Positions 8,664-15,485 of a stretch of 16,329 nucleotides of DNA are shown one piece after another (position 1 is the stretch's first letter; every line of letters begins with the position of its first letter). A program made the position numbers and the translations under genes. Under the pieces are notes generated by a model. It made no database searches. It saw only the letters and a list, made by a program, of their open reading frames with translations, and was not told where the DNA came from. This stretch comes from RYN-431 sp036388295 (GTDB taxonomy: Bacteria; Planctomycetota; Phycisphaerae; Tepidisphaerales; Tepidisphaeraceae), in assembly GCA_036388295.1 (NCBI GenBank), contig DASVSC010000090.1:1-16329 (forward strand), given 5' to 3'.

Positions 8664-10108
8664 CGCGGGCCTCCGGCTTGGGCATCGAGCGCACGATTGA
8701 TGGCGGCCCGGCGATCGTGTGCACTGGCCAACGGGTCGAAGCCGGCGGGCGCACGGCCTTGCGCCTTCAGCCAGTCGTACGCCCGCACCCGGGCGGCCGG
8801 GGCGCTGTCTTCCAGGGCGATGTAATTCTCACCGATCAGGCGCGACAGCAGGTCGGCGTGATTGCCGACGGCGTTGGCGGCGTCGGCCAGTGCGTCGGGA
8901 TGACGGCCGACTTCGCCGGCGTGACGCACCAGCACGGCCGACAGCTCGGGCGGCAGCGTCCCCTTCTCCGCGGCCGCGGCCAGTGTGAGCAGCACCGTGC
9001 GGTCCAGGAACCAACTGACGCTCTCCACGGCGGGCGGCTCGGCGTCGGCATTGGCGAAGGCCAGGGTTTCGTCACGCACGCGATCGAGCGTCGCGCCGTC
9101 AGCGACCAGAACGCCGTCGATCGCGACCGCGGCGTCGGTCACGCCGGCCAGGAACAGCAGGGCCGGCCGCGGGTCGCCGCCGCCTTGCAGGGCTTGGATC
9201 GCGCGCTGCAGGGTCAGGCGTTCGCCGGGCAGAGTGGTCGGGCTGTCGGGCCGGGTGGTGGCGGGCCGATCCATGTCGAAGGCGACGGACGGGCCGTCGG
9301 CGGCCGCGTCCTCGACGTTCACGTAAACGACCAAGGCGGTCCATTCGGGCGTGCCGAAGTCGCACGGCACCACGACCGCGAAGCGTGAGCCGGGCGCGAG
9401 AGAGACGTTGTCGAGAAAAGCCGTTTCCGTCGTGGCCGGCCCTTCGGCGAAGCCGCGCAGGGCGACGGTGATCGCGCCATCGACCGGGCGTGCGGCCGGG
9501 CCGGTGGTGGCGGTCGTCGGCGCGGGGCTTGTGGTGGCGGGCGCGGTGGACGGCAGTTCGGCCCCGCTTGGAACCGACCGGCTGACGGACAGGACAAGGG
9601 TCCGATCGGTCCGGCCGATCGTGCAGCGGAAGCGCGCGGTCGTCCCCGGCGCGACAAGGCCGACCTGATGCCCCGCCTGCGCGGCCGGGCGGTCGGGCCC
9701 GAGCCGCAGGCGCGTCAGTAAAGTGTCGGCGGCCACGCCTTCGCCGAAGCCGGCCAAACCCGTTTGCCTCCCGCTGACCAGCACCGGCCCGCCGGCCAAG
9801 GGGGCGGTGACGAGCGTCGACCGCGCGTCCAGCGGCGGCAGCGCGTCCGGCGGCAGGCGGCGCAGCGCCAGCCAGGTGACGCCCAGGCGCACGGCCTGAT
9901 CGTCCGACGGACGACTGGCCGGCGATGTCGTCGGATTCAGCGGCGATCCGGCGAACGCGGTCGCCTCTAGCGCCAACGCCGGCGGCACGGGTGTCGGCGT
10001 GACAGCGCCGCGCCGACCGCCCTTGCACGCGCCGGCGAACAGGCCGGCCAGGACGACCAATCCGATTTTGAGGGTCGTGTGACTAGCATTCGCTCGGACA
10101 TCCGGCAT
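8660..10108 (-). CDS. Predicted lipoprotein of unknown function, translationally coupled to the AsmA-like gene
   Basis: From the ATG chosen here the protein has 482 residues. A hydrophobic stretch (13-27) ends in AGLFAGAC, so Cys28 is a plausible lipidation site; the residue after it is Lys rather than Asp. I chose this ATG over an in-frame TTG 12 codons earlier (10144) because it gives a compact lipoprotein signal, although no clear Shine-Dalgarno precedes either. The middle is Pro/Thr/Ala-rich with beta-type segments (for example TARFRCTIGRTDRTLVLSVS), and the last 150 residues look mainly helical. I recognise no family. The gene ends in TGA within ATGA, overlapping the start of the AsmA-like gene by 4 bases, which points to a joint job in the envelope, perhaps as an outer-membrane partner of the bridge-like protein. 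That pairing is inference from gene order. Confidence 0.72.
   Translation of the reverse strand: MPDVRANASHTTLKIGLVVLAGLFAGACKGGRRGAVTPTPVPPALALEATAFAGSPLNPTTSPASRPSDDQAVRLGVTWLALRRLPPDALPPLDARSTLVTAPLAGGPVLVSGRQTGLAGFGEGVAADTLLTRLRLGPDRPAAQAGHQVGLVAPGTTARFRCTIGRTDRTLVLSVSRSVPSGAELPSTAPATTSPAPTTATTGPAARPVDGAITVALRGFAEGPATTETAFLDNVSLAPGSRFAVVVPCDFGTPEWTALVVYVNVEDAAADGPSVAFDMDRPATTRPDSPTTLPGERLTLQRAIQALQGGGDPRPALLFLAGVTDAAVAIDGVLVADGATLDRVRDETLAFANADAEPPAVESVSWFLDRTVLLTLAAAAEKGTLPPELSAVLVRHAGEVGRHPDALADAANAVGNHADLLSRLIGENYIALEDSAPAARVRAYDWLKAQGRAPAGFDPLASAHDRRAAINRALDAQAGGPR
8670..8674 (-). promoter_or_regulatory. Shine-Dalgarno GGAGG of the AsmA-like gene
   Basis: Read on the minus strand, GGAGG stands 6 bases before the ATG at 8663. 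It lies inside the last codons of the upstream lipoprotein gene and supports both the chosen start and reinitiation after the overlapping TGA. Confidence 0.7.
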
Positions 10109-10334
10109 GGCAGACAGGATGAGCGAAGCCGGCGGTCTAGGCAATACTGTGTTTATTGTGAAAAGGCTCAGTCGGAACGCCGATGCGCCGCCCAGGCTTG
10201 CAATAGAAAAAATGGCGGCCGGCCGGGGAACGGATTTTGGCTTCTACGCTATCTATCGAATCGTATGCTTCGGTCATCGGCCGTCTGCGGTGTGCCGGCG
10301 GTCGTGGCTTTGTATAGCTGTTGAAAGGATGTCC
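10109..10334. other. Divergent intergenic region
   Basis: These 226 bases separate two lipoprotein genes that point away from each other, so promoters for both must lie here. The stretch 10142-10265 is more AT-rich than the coding DNA around it (for example TGTTTATTGTGAAAAGG and ATAGAAAAAATGG). I could not pick -35/-10 pairs with confidence on either strand and see no convincing palindrome. Confidence 0.4.
10324..10329 (+). promoter_or_regulatory. Shine-Dalgarno AAAGGA deciding the lipoprotein start
   Basis: AAAGGA ends 5 bases before the ATG at 10335. It overlaps the alternative ATG at 10329, which therefore has no usable ribosome site of its own. Confidence 0.65.
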
Positions 10335-11054
10335 ATGTCGGTCGCCCTGCACACGTTTTCCGGTCGTCGTTTCCTGTTCGCGGCGGCCATTGCTGGTGCG
10401 TTGGCGGGCGGGTGCCGGCATGTCGATCCGGCGGTGAAGCGGTCGGCGCGAGTGACAAACGTGCTCGTCGACACACGGCAGTCGCTGGTCGCCAGCGAGC
10501 AGACCGTCGCTGAATCACAAGCCGCGATGCGGACGCTGCGCGAGTCGACCGGCGACTTGCGGCCGTCGTTCGCCGTCTTCATCGAGGAACTGAACGCCGT
10601 CCGCCAGCAGGCCGAACGGCTGAGGCGCGAAAGCGAACTCGTGCGCGATCAGGCCGACGTGTACTGCGCGGGACGCACGAGTGACATCAGCACGATCACC
10701 AACGAAGAGATGCGCCGCGCCGCCGAGCTGCGCACGGCCCGGATGCGCGAACGGTGCGACCACATCAATGAGATGTACAAACAGATCAACAGCGGCTTCG
10801 ACCGCTACGTGCGCGACTTGACCGACTTGCGCACGTTCCTGGCCAGCGAGCTGAACTACGGCGCGCTCGAGTCGGGCCAGCGCTGGTTCGACGAGGCGCT
10901 GGGGTCCGGCGAAACGCTCCGTGGAAATATCCGCGGGCTGGGGCTGCAGGTCGACTTGGCCAGCAACCTGCTCTCGCCGGTGCCGATCCCCACCACGCAG
11001 TGGCCCGACCCGTTGCGGCCGCCGGTGGCGTTCGCGGAAACGGAAAACGAGTAA
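10335..11054 (+). CDS. Small coiled-coil lipoprotein, DUF2959-like
   Basis: The product has 239 residues. A signal segment (RRFLFAAAIAGALAGGC) makes Cys27 the likely lipidation site. From about 45 to 175 the chain is strongly helical and charged, with heptad-like stretches (45-115 and 125-175), and it carries two further cysteines (111, 141). Size, the lipoprotein start and the order of helices, including a late segment RTFLASELNYGALES, recall the DUF2959 family of bacterial lipoproteins, whose role is unknown; this match is by eye and unsure. The second of two close ATGs was chosen because AAAGGA (10324-10329) stands 5 bases before it, while it would run into the ATG at 10329. The C terminus is Pro-rich. 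It converges with the S24-type repressor gene with only 22 bases between stops, and no terminator hairpin is evident there. Confidence 0.75.
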   Translation: MSVALHTFSGRRFLFAAAIAGALAGGCRHVDPAVKRSARVTNVLVDTRQSLVASEQTVAESQAAMRTLRESTGDLRPSFAVFIEELNAVRQQAERLRRESELVRDQADVYCAGRTSDISTITNEEMRRAAELRTARMRERCDHINEMYKQINSGFDRYVRDLTDLRTFLASELNYGALESGQRWFDEALGSGETLRGNIRGLGLQVDLASNLLSPVPIPTTQWPDPLRPPVAFAETENE

Positions 11055-11076
11055 GCGTCCGGCGTCGAAATCTGGA

Positions 11077-11883
11077 TTAATCGTTCTCGAGCATCTGGTA
11101 GCGGTACACCGCGCGGTAGACGCCGGTGACGGTTTCGCCGGGCAGGACGCGGTCGTCGTACTTCGGATTGCGCGGCCGCAGGCGGACGACGCGCTCGCCG
11201 GCGAGGCCGGCTTCGAAGTAAACGCGTTTGAACGTCGTCTGCCCGTCGTCGAGGCGCACGTAGCAGTCGTCGCCGTCGCGCACTGTTGCGGCGGGCGAAA
11301 AGACGACCACGTCGCCGGCGGCGTACTTCGGGGACATGCTGTCGCCACTCACGCGCGCGGCGAACGCATCGGGGTCGGGCAAATCCGGACAGCCGACGTA
11401 GGCGTCGGCCTCGGCTTTGGGGTGGGGCAGATCGTCGAAGGACTTGGGCTGGCCGGCCGACACGCTGTTGATGATCGGCACGCTGGCGAGGCGTACGCTT
11501 TCGACGTTCGCCGTGCGCGCCTCGACGGCTTTCTGCAGCACGCCGCTGAGGTAGGCCGTGTCCAGATCCACGCCACCACGGCCGCGGACGCCATTGTTCG
11601 TCGCTTGGTCGTTCGCCTGCCCGCCGGCCAGCGCCGCCAGCACGGCCCGGATGTCGCGCGGCGTGCGGGCCAGGTGCGCTTCGTGCAGCAGTTCGCCCTT
11701 GCCGAAGCCGAGGAACGCCTCGATGCGCCGCAGCTTGTCGTCCGCCGGCGGGTTCGCCAAGCGGCCGGTTTCGATCAGCGACAGGTACGCTTTCGAAATC
11801 CCCACTGCCTCCGACAACGCGTCCTGGCTCAGCGACCGTGCGACGCGGGCGAGGCGAATGCGATGGCCATATGGGGTAGACAC
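11077..11883 (-). CDS. XRE-family repressor with LexA-like S24 self-cleavage domain
   Basis: The product (268 residues) has an N-terminal XRE helix-turn-helix (about 8-60: SQDALSEAVGISKAYLSLIE), a linker (65-130) and a C-terminal peptidase S24 domain. The S24 parts are visible: a cleavage-type Ala-Gly (143-144, in SVSAGQP), Ser182 in VSGDSMSP and Lys219 in TTFKRV. The Ser-Lys gap of 37 residues equals that of E. coli LexA (Ser119, Lys156). Such proteins bind operators as dimers and inactivate themselves when RecA filaments form after DNA damage, or on other signals. No phage genes lie nearby, so it is probably a host regulator, not a prophage repressor. The start is taken as GTG with TTAGG 9 bases upstream; an in-frame TTG at 11919 would add 12 residues before the HTH. 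It follows the LysR gene by 45 bases on the same strand and is probably cotranscribed. Targets are unknown. Confidence 0.88.
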   Translation of the reverse strand: MSTPYGHRIRLARVARSLSQDALSEAVGISKAYLSLIETGRLANPPADDKLRRIEAFLGFGKGELLHEAHLARTPRDIRAVLAALAGGQANDQATNNGVRGRGGVDLDTAYLSGVLQKAVEARTANVESVRLASVPIINSVSAGQPKSFDDLPHPKAEADAYVGCPDLPDPDAFAARVSGDSMSPKYAAGDVVVFSPAATVRDGDDCYVRLDDGQTTFKRVYFEAGLAGERVVRLRPRNPKYDDRVLPGETVTGVYRAVYRYQMLEND

Positions 11884-11928
11884 GAACAAAAACCTAACCA
11901 CTGCGTCGCGATGGGGCAAGGGGAATCT

Positions 11929-12852
11929 TTACACGTTCTGCCCGGATTCCCCCGCCGTCAGCAAATGCTGGGTCGTCGTGCGGCACATTTCGGCGACGCA
12001 TTCCTCCGCCAGCGTCGGCCGCCGACGCGGCGCGAACGCCACCGCCCAGTGCCGCTTCAGCTTCCGCCCCGGCAGCGGCCGCCACTGCAGCGACCCCTCT
12101 GCTACTTCGGACCGCACCACCCACGGCGCCAGCACGCTGATGCCCAGGCCCACTTTCACCAGTTCTTTGATCGCCTCGATCGAGCCCAGTTCGATGATGC
12201 GGTCGGTCGTTACGCGCAGGTGGGCCAAGTGTCGTTCGACCAGGCCGAAGGTGGTGCTGGCGCGGTTGTACATGACCCACTGCTGCCCGAGGAGGTCGTC
12301 GGCCGCCACTTTCTTTTGCCGGGCGAACGCGTGCAGCGGGTGAAAGACCAGGCCGAGCTCGTCGGTGAACAGCGGCCGGGTTTGCAGGGTGCTGGAGTGT
12401 TTGCCGCCGATAAGGATGCCCAAATCGACGTCGCCCGACAGCAGCCAATCGCTGACGACAGGGGAATCGCCGGGCATCACGTTGACGGTGTAATCGGGGA
12501 AACACTCGCGCAATTCACGGATCGGGTCGGGCAGCAGGTACTGGCAGGCGGTCAGCGTCGCGCCGATGCGCAGTTGCCCGCGACTCGGGTCGGCCGCGGC
12601 GCGGAGCAGTCCGCCCAGGGCGTCGACGCGGCCGATGATCTCGCGTCCGTGCCGGAGCAGTTCCTCGCCCGCCGGCGTGAGCGACACCGTGCGTCCATGG
12701 CGTTCGAGCAGCGAGACCTTGAACTCCGCCTCCAGTTTCGCCACTTGGTGCGACACCGCCGACTGCGTCAGGCCCAGCACTTCGCCGGCGCGGGTCAAGC
12801 TTAGTTTTTCAGCAACCGCACTAAAAACGCGGATCGAATGAACGTCTGCCAT
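11929..12852 (-). CDS. LysR-type transcriptional regulator
   Basis: The product has 307 residues, usual for the family. The winged helix-turn-helix occupies about 3-62 (SLTRAGEVLGLTQSAVSHQV, then LLERHGR and LTPAGEELL), followed by a linker helix and an effector-binding domain of two lobes (about 90-295, starting at GQLRIGAT). It diverges from a nitrate-type ABC transport operon, the common arrangement for a LysR regulator that controls its neighbour; the effector could then be nitrate, nitrite or a nitrogen metabolite, by analogy with cyanobacterial NtcB. That assignment is inference, since effector specificity cannot be read from sequence. A GGGTGA stands just before the ATG. A T-N11-A palindrome 10 bases upstream of the start could serve self-repression. 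Confidence 0.92.
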   Translation of the reverse strand: MADVHSIRVFSAVAEKLSLTRAGEVLGLTQSAVSHQVAKLEAEFKVSLLERHGRTVSLTPAGEELLRHGREIIGRVDALGGLLRAAADPSRGQLRIGATLTACQYLLPDPIRELRECFPDYTVNVMPGDSPVVSDWLLSGDVDLGILIGGKHSSTLQTRPLFTDELGLVFHPLHAFARQKKVAADDLLGQQWVMYNRASTTFGLVERHLAHLRVTTDRIIELGSIEAIKELVKVGLGISVLAPWVVRSEVAEGSLQWRPLPGRKLKRHWAVAFAPRRRPTLAEECVAEMCRTTTQHLLTAGESGQNV

Positions 12853-12861
12853 GCATCACCC

Positions 12862-12876
12862 ATGAAAAGGATTCAT
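12862..12876. promoter_or_regulatory. Candidate LysR box, ATGAA-N5-TTCAT
   Basis: ATGAAAAGGATTCAT is an inverted repeat with 5-base arms and fits the T-N11-A rule of LysR-type binding sites (T12863, A12875). It lies between the LysR gene and the nitrate-type operon, 10 bases before the LysR ATG, where it could block that gene's own transcription while anchoring activation of the other side. Confidence 0.6.
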
Positions 12877-12899
12877 CATTAGAGCCGCTACTTTCGATT

Positions 12900-12925
12900 G
12901 GATTTATAACATGAAAATCCTTTAA
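12900..12925. promoter_or_regulatory. Second LysR-type site and candidate -10 of the transport operon
   Basis: GGATTT (12900-12905) and AAATCC (12915-12920) form an inverted repeat with 9 bases between. Overlapping it, ATGAAAATCCTTTAA (12911-12925) resembles the box at 12862-12876 and also keeps T-N11-A (T12912, A12924). TATAAC (12905-12910) is a possible -10 for the plus-strand operon; no good -35 stands at the usual distance, as expected for an activator-dependent promoter. Centres of the two palindromic zones are 41-49 bases apart, depending on which repeat is used. Confidence 0.45.
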
Positions 12926-12983
12926 CGTGGCTTTGTCGTCAGCGCGGCCGGTGGTGGAACCGGATTCGCGACGCGAAGAACGT

Positions 12984-14120
12984 ATGCCGCTCGGACCCGC
13001 ACGATCGCCTTTTCGCCCCCGGACTGCCCGGCCGCTGCGCATCGGCTTTTTGCCGCTCATTGATGCCGCGTCGGTGATCGTTTCGAGCGAACTCGGCTAT
13101 TTCCGCGACGAAGGTTTGGACGTCACGCTCTGCCGCGAGCTGGGCTGGGCGAACGTGCGGGACAAGCTGGCGTTTCGCCGGCTGGACGCGGCCCACGCGG
13201 TCATCGGCTTGCCGTTGCGGTCGGCCATGCACGGCGAGACGGCCGCGGACAACACGCGGGCGGTGATGGCCCTGGGCACCGGCGGCGACGCGATTACGCT
13301 GTCGAGCGCGATCGTCGCCAGCGGCGTCAGCAATGCCGTCACGTTCGGCCGTTACATCCGCCAGTCGCGCGGCCGCCGGCTCGTCCTGGCGCACGTGTTC
13401 GAGTCGTCCGTCCACCATTACCTGTTGCGCGAATGGCTCGACGCCGGCGAAATAGACCCTGACCGCGACGTGCGCCTCTGCGTGCTGCCGCCGATGCAAA
13501 TGGCGGCGCACCTGGCGGCCGGGCACATCGACGGGTTCTGCTCCGGCGAGCCATGGCACACGGTGGCGCAGGAGGGGGGCGTCGGCCGAATCGTGGCGCT
13601 GACGTGCGATCTGATGCCCGCCCACCCGGACAAGGTGCTGGCCGTCAGCCGCGCCTGGGCCGACGCCGAGCCGCTGGCGACGGTGGCGATGATTCGTGCC
13701 GTGATGCGTGGCTGTGACTACTGCGCCGACGAATCGAACTTCGCCGGTCTGGCCGAAATGCTTAGCCAGCGCGACTACCTCGATTTGCCGCCGCCGACGA
13801 TCCTAAGCAGCCTCACGCTCGGCCGCCGCCGGGCCGAGGATTGGCCCGTCCGTTCGTTCGACACCACGTTCCCGAGCCACGCTTACACGGCCTGGATGAT
13901 CGACCGCATGCAGCGCTGGGGCCACGCCGACAGCACGCTCGACCCCTGGGTCATTGCGGGCCGGGCGATGCCGACGGACGCCTACCGCGCCGCGGCAGTT
14001 TCCGCCGGCCGGCCGTGCCCCGCGGCCGACGATTCGCCGCTGCGTTTGCGCAACGGCCTCGATTTTGCCCGGCGTACGCCGCCCGGTCCTGTCCTGACCT
14101 TCGAAGGAGCTTCCGTATGA
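12984..14120 (+). CDS. NrtA-family binding protein without signal peptide (NasS-like nitrate sensor candidate)
   Basis: This is a NitT/TauT-type periplasmic-binding-protein fold (LRIGFLPLIDAASVIVSSELGYF), clearly related to the next gene: GFCSGEPW and LPPMQMAAHLAAGHIDGF match GFCVGEPW and VPPPQMAANMKVGKMDGF. Yet the N terminus is basic and Pro-rich with no hydrophobic or twin-arginine signal from either possible start, so it should stay in the cytoplasm. NasS, a cytoplasmic NrtA homologue that senses nitrate/nitrite and holds the antiterminator NasT, is the best-known case; no NasT gene is in the window. Counting from the chosen ATG, pocket residues Trp55, His144 and Lys217 are kept, but the pocket Gln is replaced by Asp102 (TGGDAITL). 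The ATG was preferred over GTG at 12927 because that codon would fall about 10 bases after the likely transcription start. The stop overlaps the next start (ATGA). Length from the ATG is 378 residues. Confidence 0.82.
   Translation: MPLGPARSPFRPRTARPLRIGFLPLIDAASVIVSSELGYFRDEGLDVTLCRELGWANVRDKLAFRRLDAAHAVIGLPLRSAMHGETAADNTRAVMALGTGGDAITLSSAIVASGVSNAVTFGRYIRQSRGRRLVLAHVFESSVHHYLLREWLDAGEIDPDRDVRLCVLPPMQMAAHLAAGHIDGFCSGEPWHTVAQEGGVGRIVALTCDLMPAHPDKVLAVSRAWADAEPLATVAMIRAVMRGCDYCADESNFAGLAEMLSQRDYLDLPPPTILSSLTLGRRRAEDWPVRSFDTTFPSHAYTAWMIDRMQRWGHADSTLDPWVIAGRAMPTDAYRAAAVSAGRPCPAADDSPLRLRNGLDFARRTPPGPVLTFEGASV
14104..14109 (+). promoter_or_regulatory. Shine-Dalgarno AAGGAG of the nrtA gene
   Basis: AAGGAG lies in the last codons of the upstream binding-protein gene, 7 bases before the ATG at 14117. 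It fixes the start of the Tat-exported protein and fits strong, coupled translation. Confidence 0.8.
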
Positions 14121-15385
14121 CTGACGCATCGACCCTGTCCCGCCGCGACGCCATCAAGGCCGTCGGCGTCGCCGCCGCCGGCAGCCTGCTGACCACCCTG
14201 CCCGGCCTCGGCCGTCTGCAGGGCGTCGCCTATGCCCAGGAAGGCCCGGAAACGACGGACCTGAACTTCGGCATGATCGCGCTGACGGATTGCTCGCCGA
14301 TCGTCATCGCCCACGAACGCGGCCTGTTCAAGAAGTACGGCATCAACAGCAAGGTGACCAAAGGCGCCAGCTGGGCCGCCATCCGCGACTCACTGGCCAA
14401 CAACCAGATTCAGGCCACGCACATGCTGCTGGGCATGCCGCTGGCCAGCACGATGGGCCTGGGCGGGCAGCCGAAGAAGCCGATGGTCATCCCCTGGCTG
14501 CTCAACCGCAACGGCCAGTGCATTACGGTGAAAAGCGCCTGGAAGGGCAAAGTCACCGCCGACCCGAAGACGCTCAAGCCCCTGGCCGACGCCGCTAAGG
14601 CCGCCGGCAAGCCGCTGACGTTCGCCATGACCTTCCCGCCCGGCACGCACGCGATGTGGATGCGCTACTGGCTGGGTGCCGGCGGCATCAATCCTGACCA
14701 AGACGTGAGCCTGACCACCGTGCCGCCGCCACAAATGGCCGCGAACATGAAGGTCGGCAAAATGGACGGCTTCTGCGTCGGCGAGCCCTGGAACGCCAAA
14801 GTCATCGCCGACGGCATCGGCTACACCGCCGCCACCACGCAGGAGCTTTGGAAAGACCACCCCGAAAAAGTCTGCGCCTTCACCGCCGAGTTCGCGGAAA
14901 AGAACCCCAAGACCGTCAAGGCCGTGCTGAAGGCGCTGAACGAAGCGAGTGTCTGGCTGGACGACATGGCCAACCGGCCGGAGCAGTGCGAGATCGTTAG
15001 TAAGGCCACCTACATCAACTGCCCGCCGCCGCTGATCCTGGGCCGTTTGCAGGGCCACTACGACTACGGCGACGGCCGGAAGATCGAAGACCCCAGCTAC
15101 ATGCACTTTTCGAAAAACAACTGCAACTACCCGCAGGCCAAGTACGCCAAGTGGTTCCTCACCCAGTTCCGCCGCTGGGGCATGAACGAGGGCCCGATCG
15201 ACTACGACGGCGTGGCCAAACAGGTGATGCGCGGCGACCTCTACGAAGAGGCGATGAAGGAAATCAACTACGCGCACGGCGGCGCGGACGACAAGCCCGA
15301 AACCCTGTTCGACGGCAAGACCTTCGATCCCGCCAAGTGCGAGGAATACGCCAAGAGTTTCGAGATCAACGCCGTGAAGGGTTGA
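14117..15385 (+). CDS. nrtA: Nitrate/nitrite ABC transporter substrate-binding protein, Tat-exported
   Basis: The product has 422 residues. It begins with a twin-arginine signal (SRRDAIK, 8-14), a hydrophobic stretch and an AYA-Q cleavage site near 40/41, so it is exported folded to the periplasm. The mature part is of the NrtA/CmpA group that feeds NrtBCD-type ABC importers. Residues that hold nitrate in Synechocystis NrtA (Trp102, Gln155, His196, Gly239, Lys269) align with Trp86 (GASWAAIRD), Gln134 (NGQCITV), His178 (PPGTHAMWMRYWL), Gly222 (CVGEPW) and Lys251 (HPEKV). The lysine argues for nitrate/nitrite and against the bicarbonate protein CmpA, which has a calcium-coordinating glutamate there. 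The alignment is by eye. The gene overlaps the signal-less homologue upstream and is followed, after a 100-base gap with a large palindrome, by the permease gene. Confidence 0.88.
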   Translation: MTDASTLSRRDAIKAVGVAAAGSLLTTLPGLGRLQGVAYAQEGPETTDLNFGMIALTDCSPIVIAHERGLFKKYGINSKVTKGASWAAIRDSLANNQIQATHMLLGMPLASTMGLGGQPKKPMVIPWLLNRNGQCITVKSAWKGKVTADPKTLKPLADAAKAAGKPLTFAMTFPPGTHAMWMRYWLGAGGINPDQDVSLTTVPPPQMAANMKVGKMDGFCVGEPWNAKVIADGIGYTAATTQELWKDHPEKVCAFTAEFAEKNPKTVKAVLKALNEASVWLDDMANRPEQCEIVSKATYINCPPPLILGRLQGHYDYGDGRKIEDPSYMHFSKNNCNYPQAKYAKWFLTQFRRWGMNEGPIDYDGVAKQVMRGDLYEEAMKEINYAHGGADDKPETLFDGKTFDPAKCEEYAKSFEINAVKG

Positions 15386-15398
15386 GCGTCCGCAATCC

Positions 15399-15470
15399 GG
15401 GTGGCACAGGTTGGTACGCCAACCTGTGCTCCGCGACTCACACAGGTTGGCGTACCAACCTGTGCCGCCC
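15399..15470. repeat. Nested palindrome (two 24-26 base palindromes forming one 72-base inverted repeat)
   Basis: The left unit (15404-15429) is a perfect hairpin: stem GCACAGGTTGG, loop TACG. The right unit (15441-15464) has stem CACAGGTTGG and loop CGTA and is the exact reverse complement of the left one. With flanking bases the whole forms arms 15399-15428 and 15441-15470, 29 of 30 positions paired (the odd one a G-T wobble type) around a 12-base centre. No T-run follows, so it is not a standard terminator. It lies between the binding-protein and permease genes, as REP elements do between malE and malF. It resembles a dispersed REP/MITE-like unit; copy number cannot be judged from one window. 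Confidence 0.85.
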
Positions 15471-15485
15471 AGAAAGAGAATCGTT

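Noticed and set aside
11077..11883. Prophage remnant marked by the S24 repressor
   Set aside because: No integrase, Cro, structural or att-like sequences are seen nearby; both neighbours are chromosomal-type genes with ordinary composition.
10921..12804. A 627-codon open frame on the plus strand, antisense to the S24 repressor and LysR genes
   Set aside because: The opposite strand encodes two clear full-length families. The antisense product is Arg/Ala/His-rich low-complexity, as expected from G/C-ending codons that rarely give stops on the other strand, and it has no domain I recognise.
14117..15385. Bicarbonate-binding CmpA instead of NrtA
   Set aside because: Lys251 in HPEKV occupies the place where CmpA carries a calcium-binding glutamate, and the other nitrate-pocket residues are present.
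15399..15470. ANTAR (NasT)-type dual-hairpin antiterminator target
   Set aside because: Two hairpins with a short linker next to nitrate genes made this tempting. ANTAR targets have six-base loops with A at 1 and G at 4, while here the loops are four bases (TACG, CGTA), the stems are perfect and mutually inverted, and no terminator T-run follows.
15399..15470. Rho-independent terminator after nrtA
   Set aside because: The stem is strong, but the following bases (CCGCCCAGAAAGAG) lack a T-run and a permease gene in the same operon starts 16 bases later.
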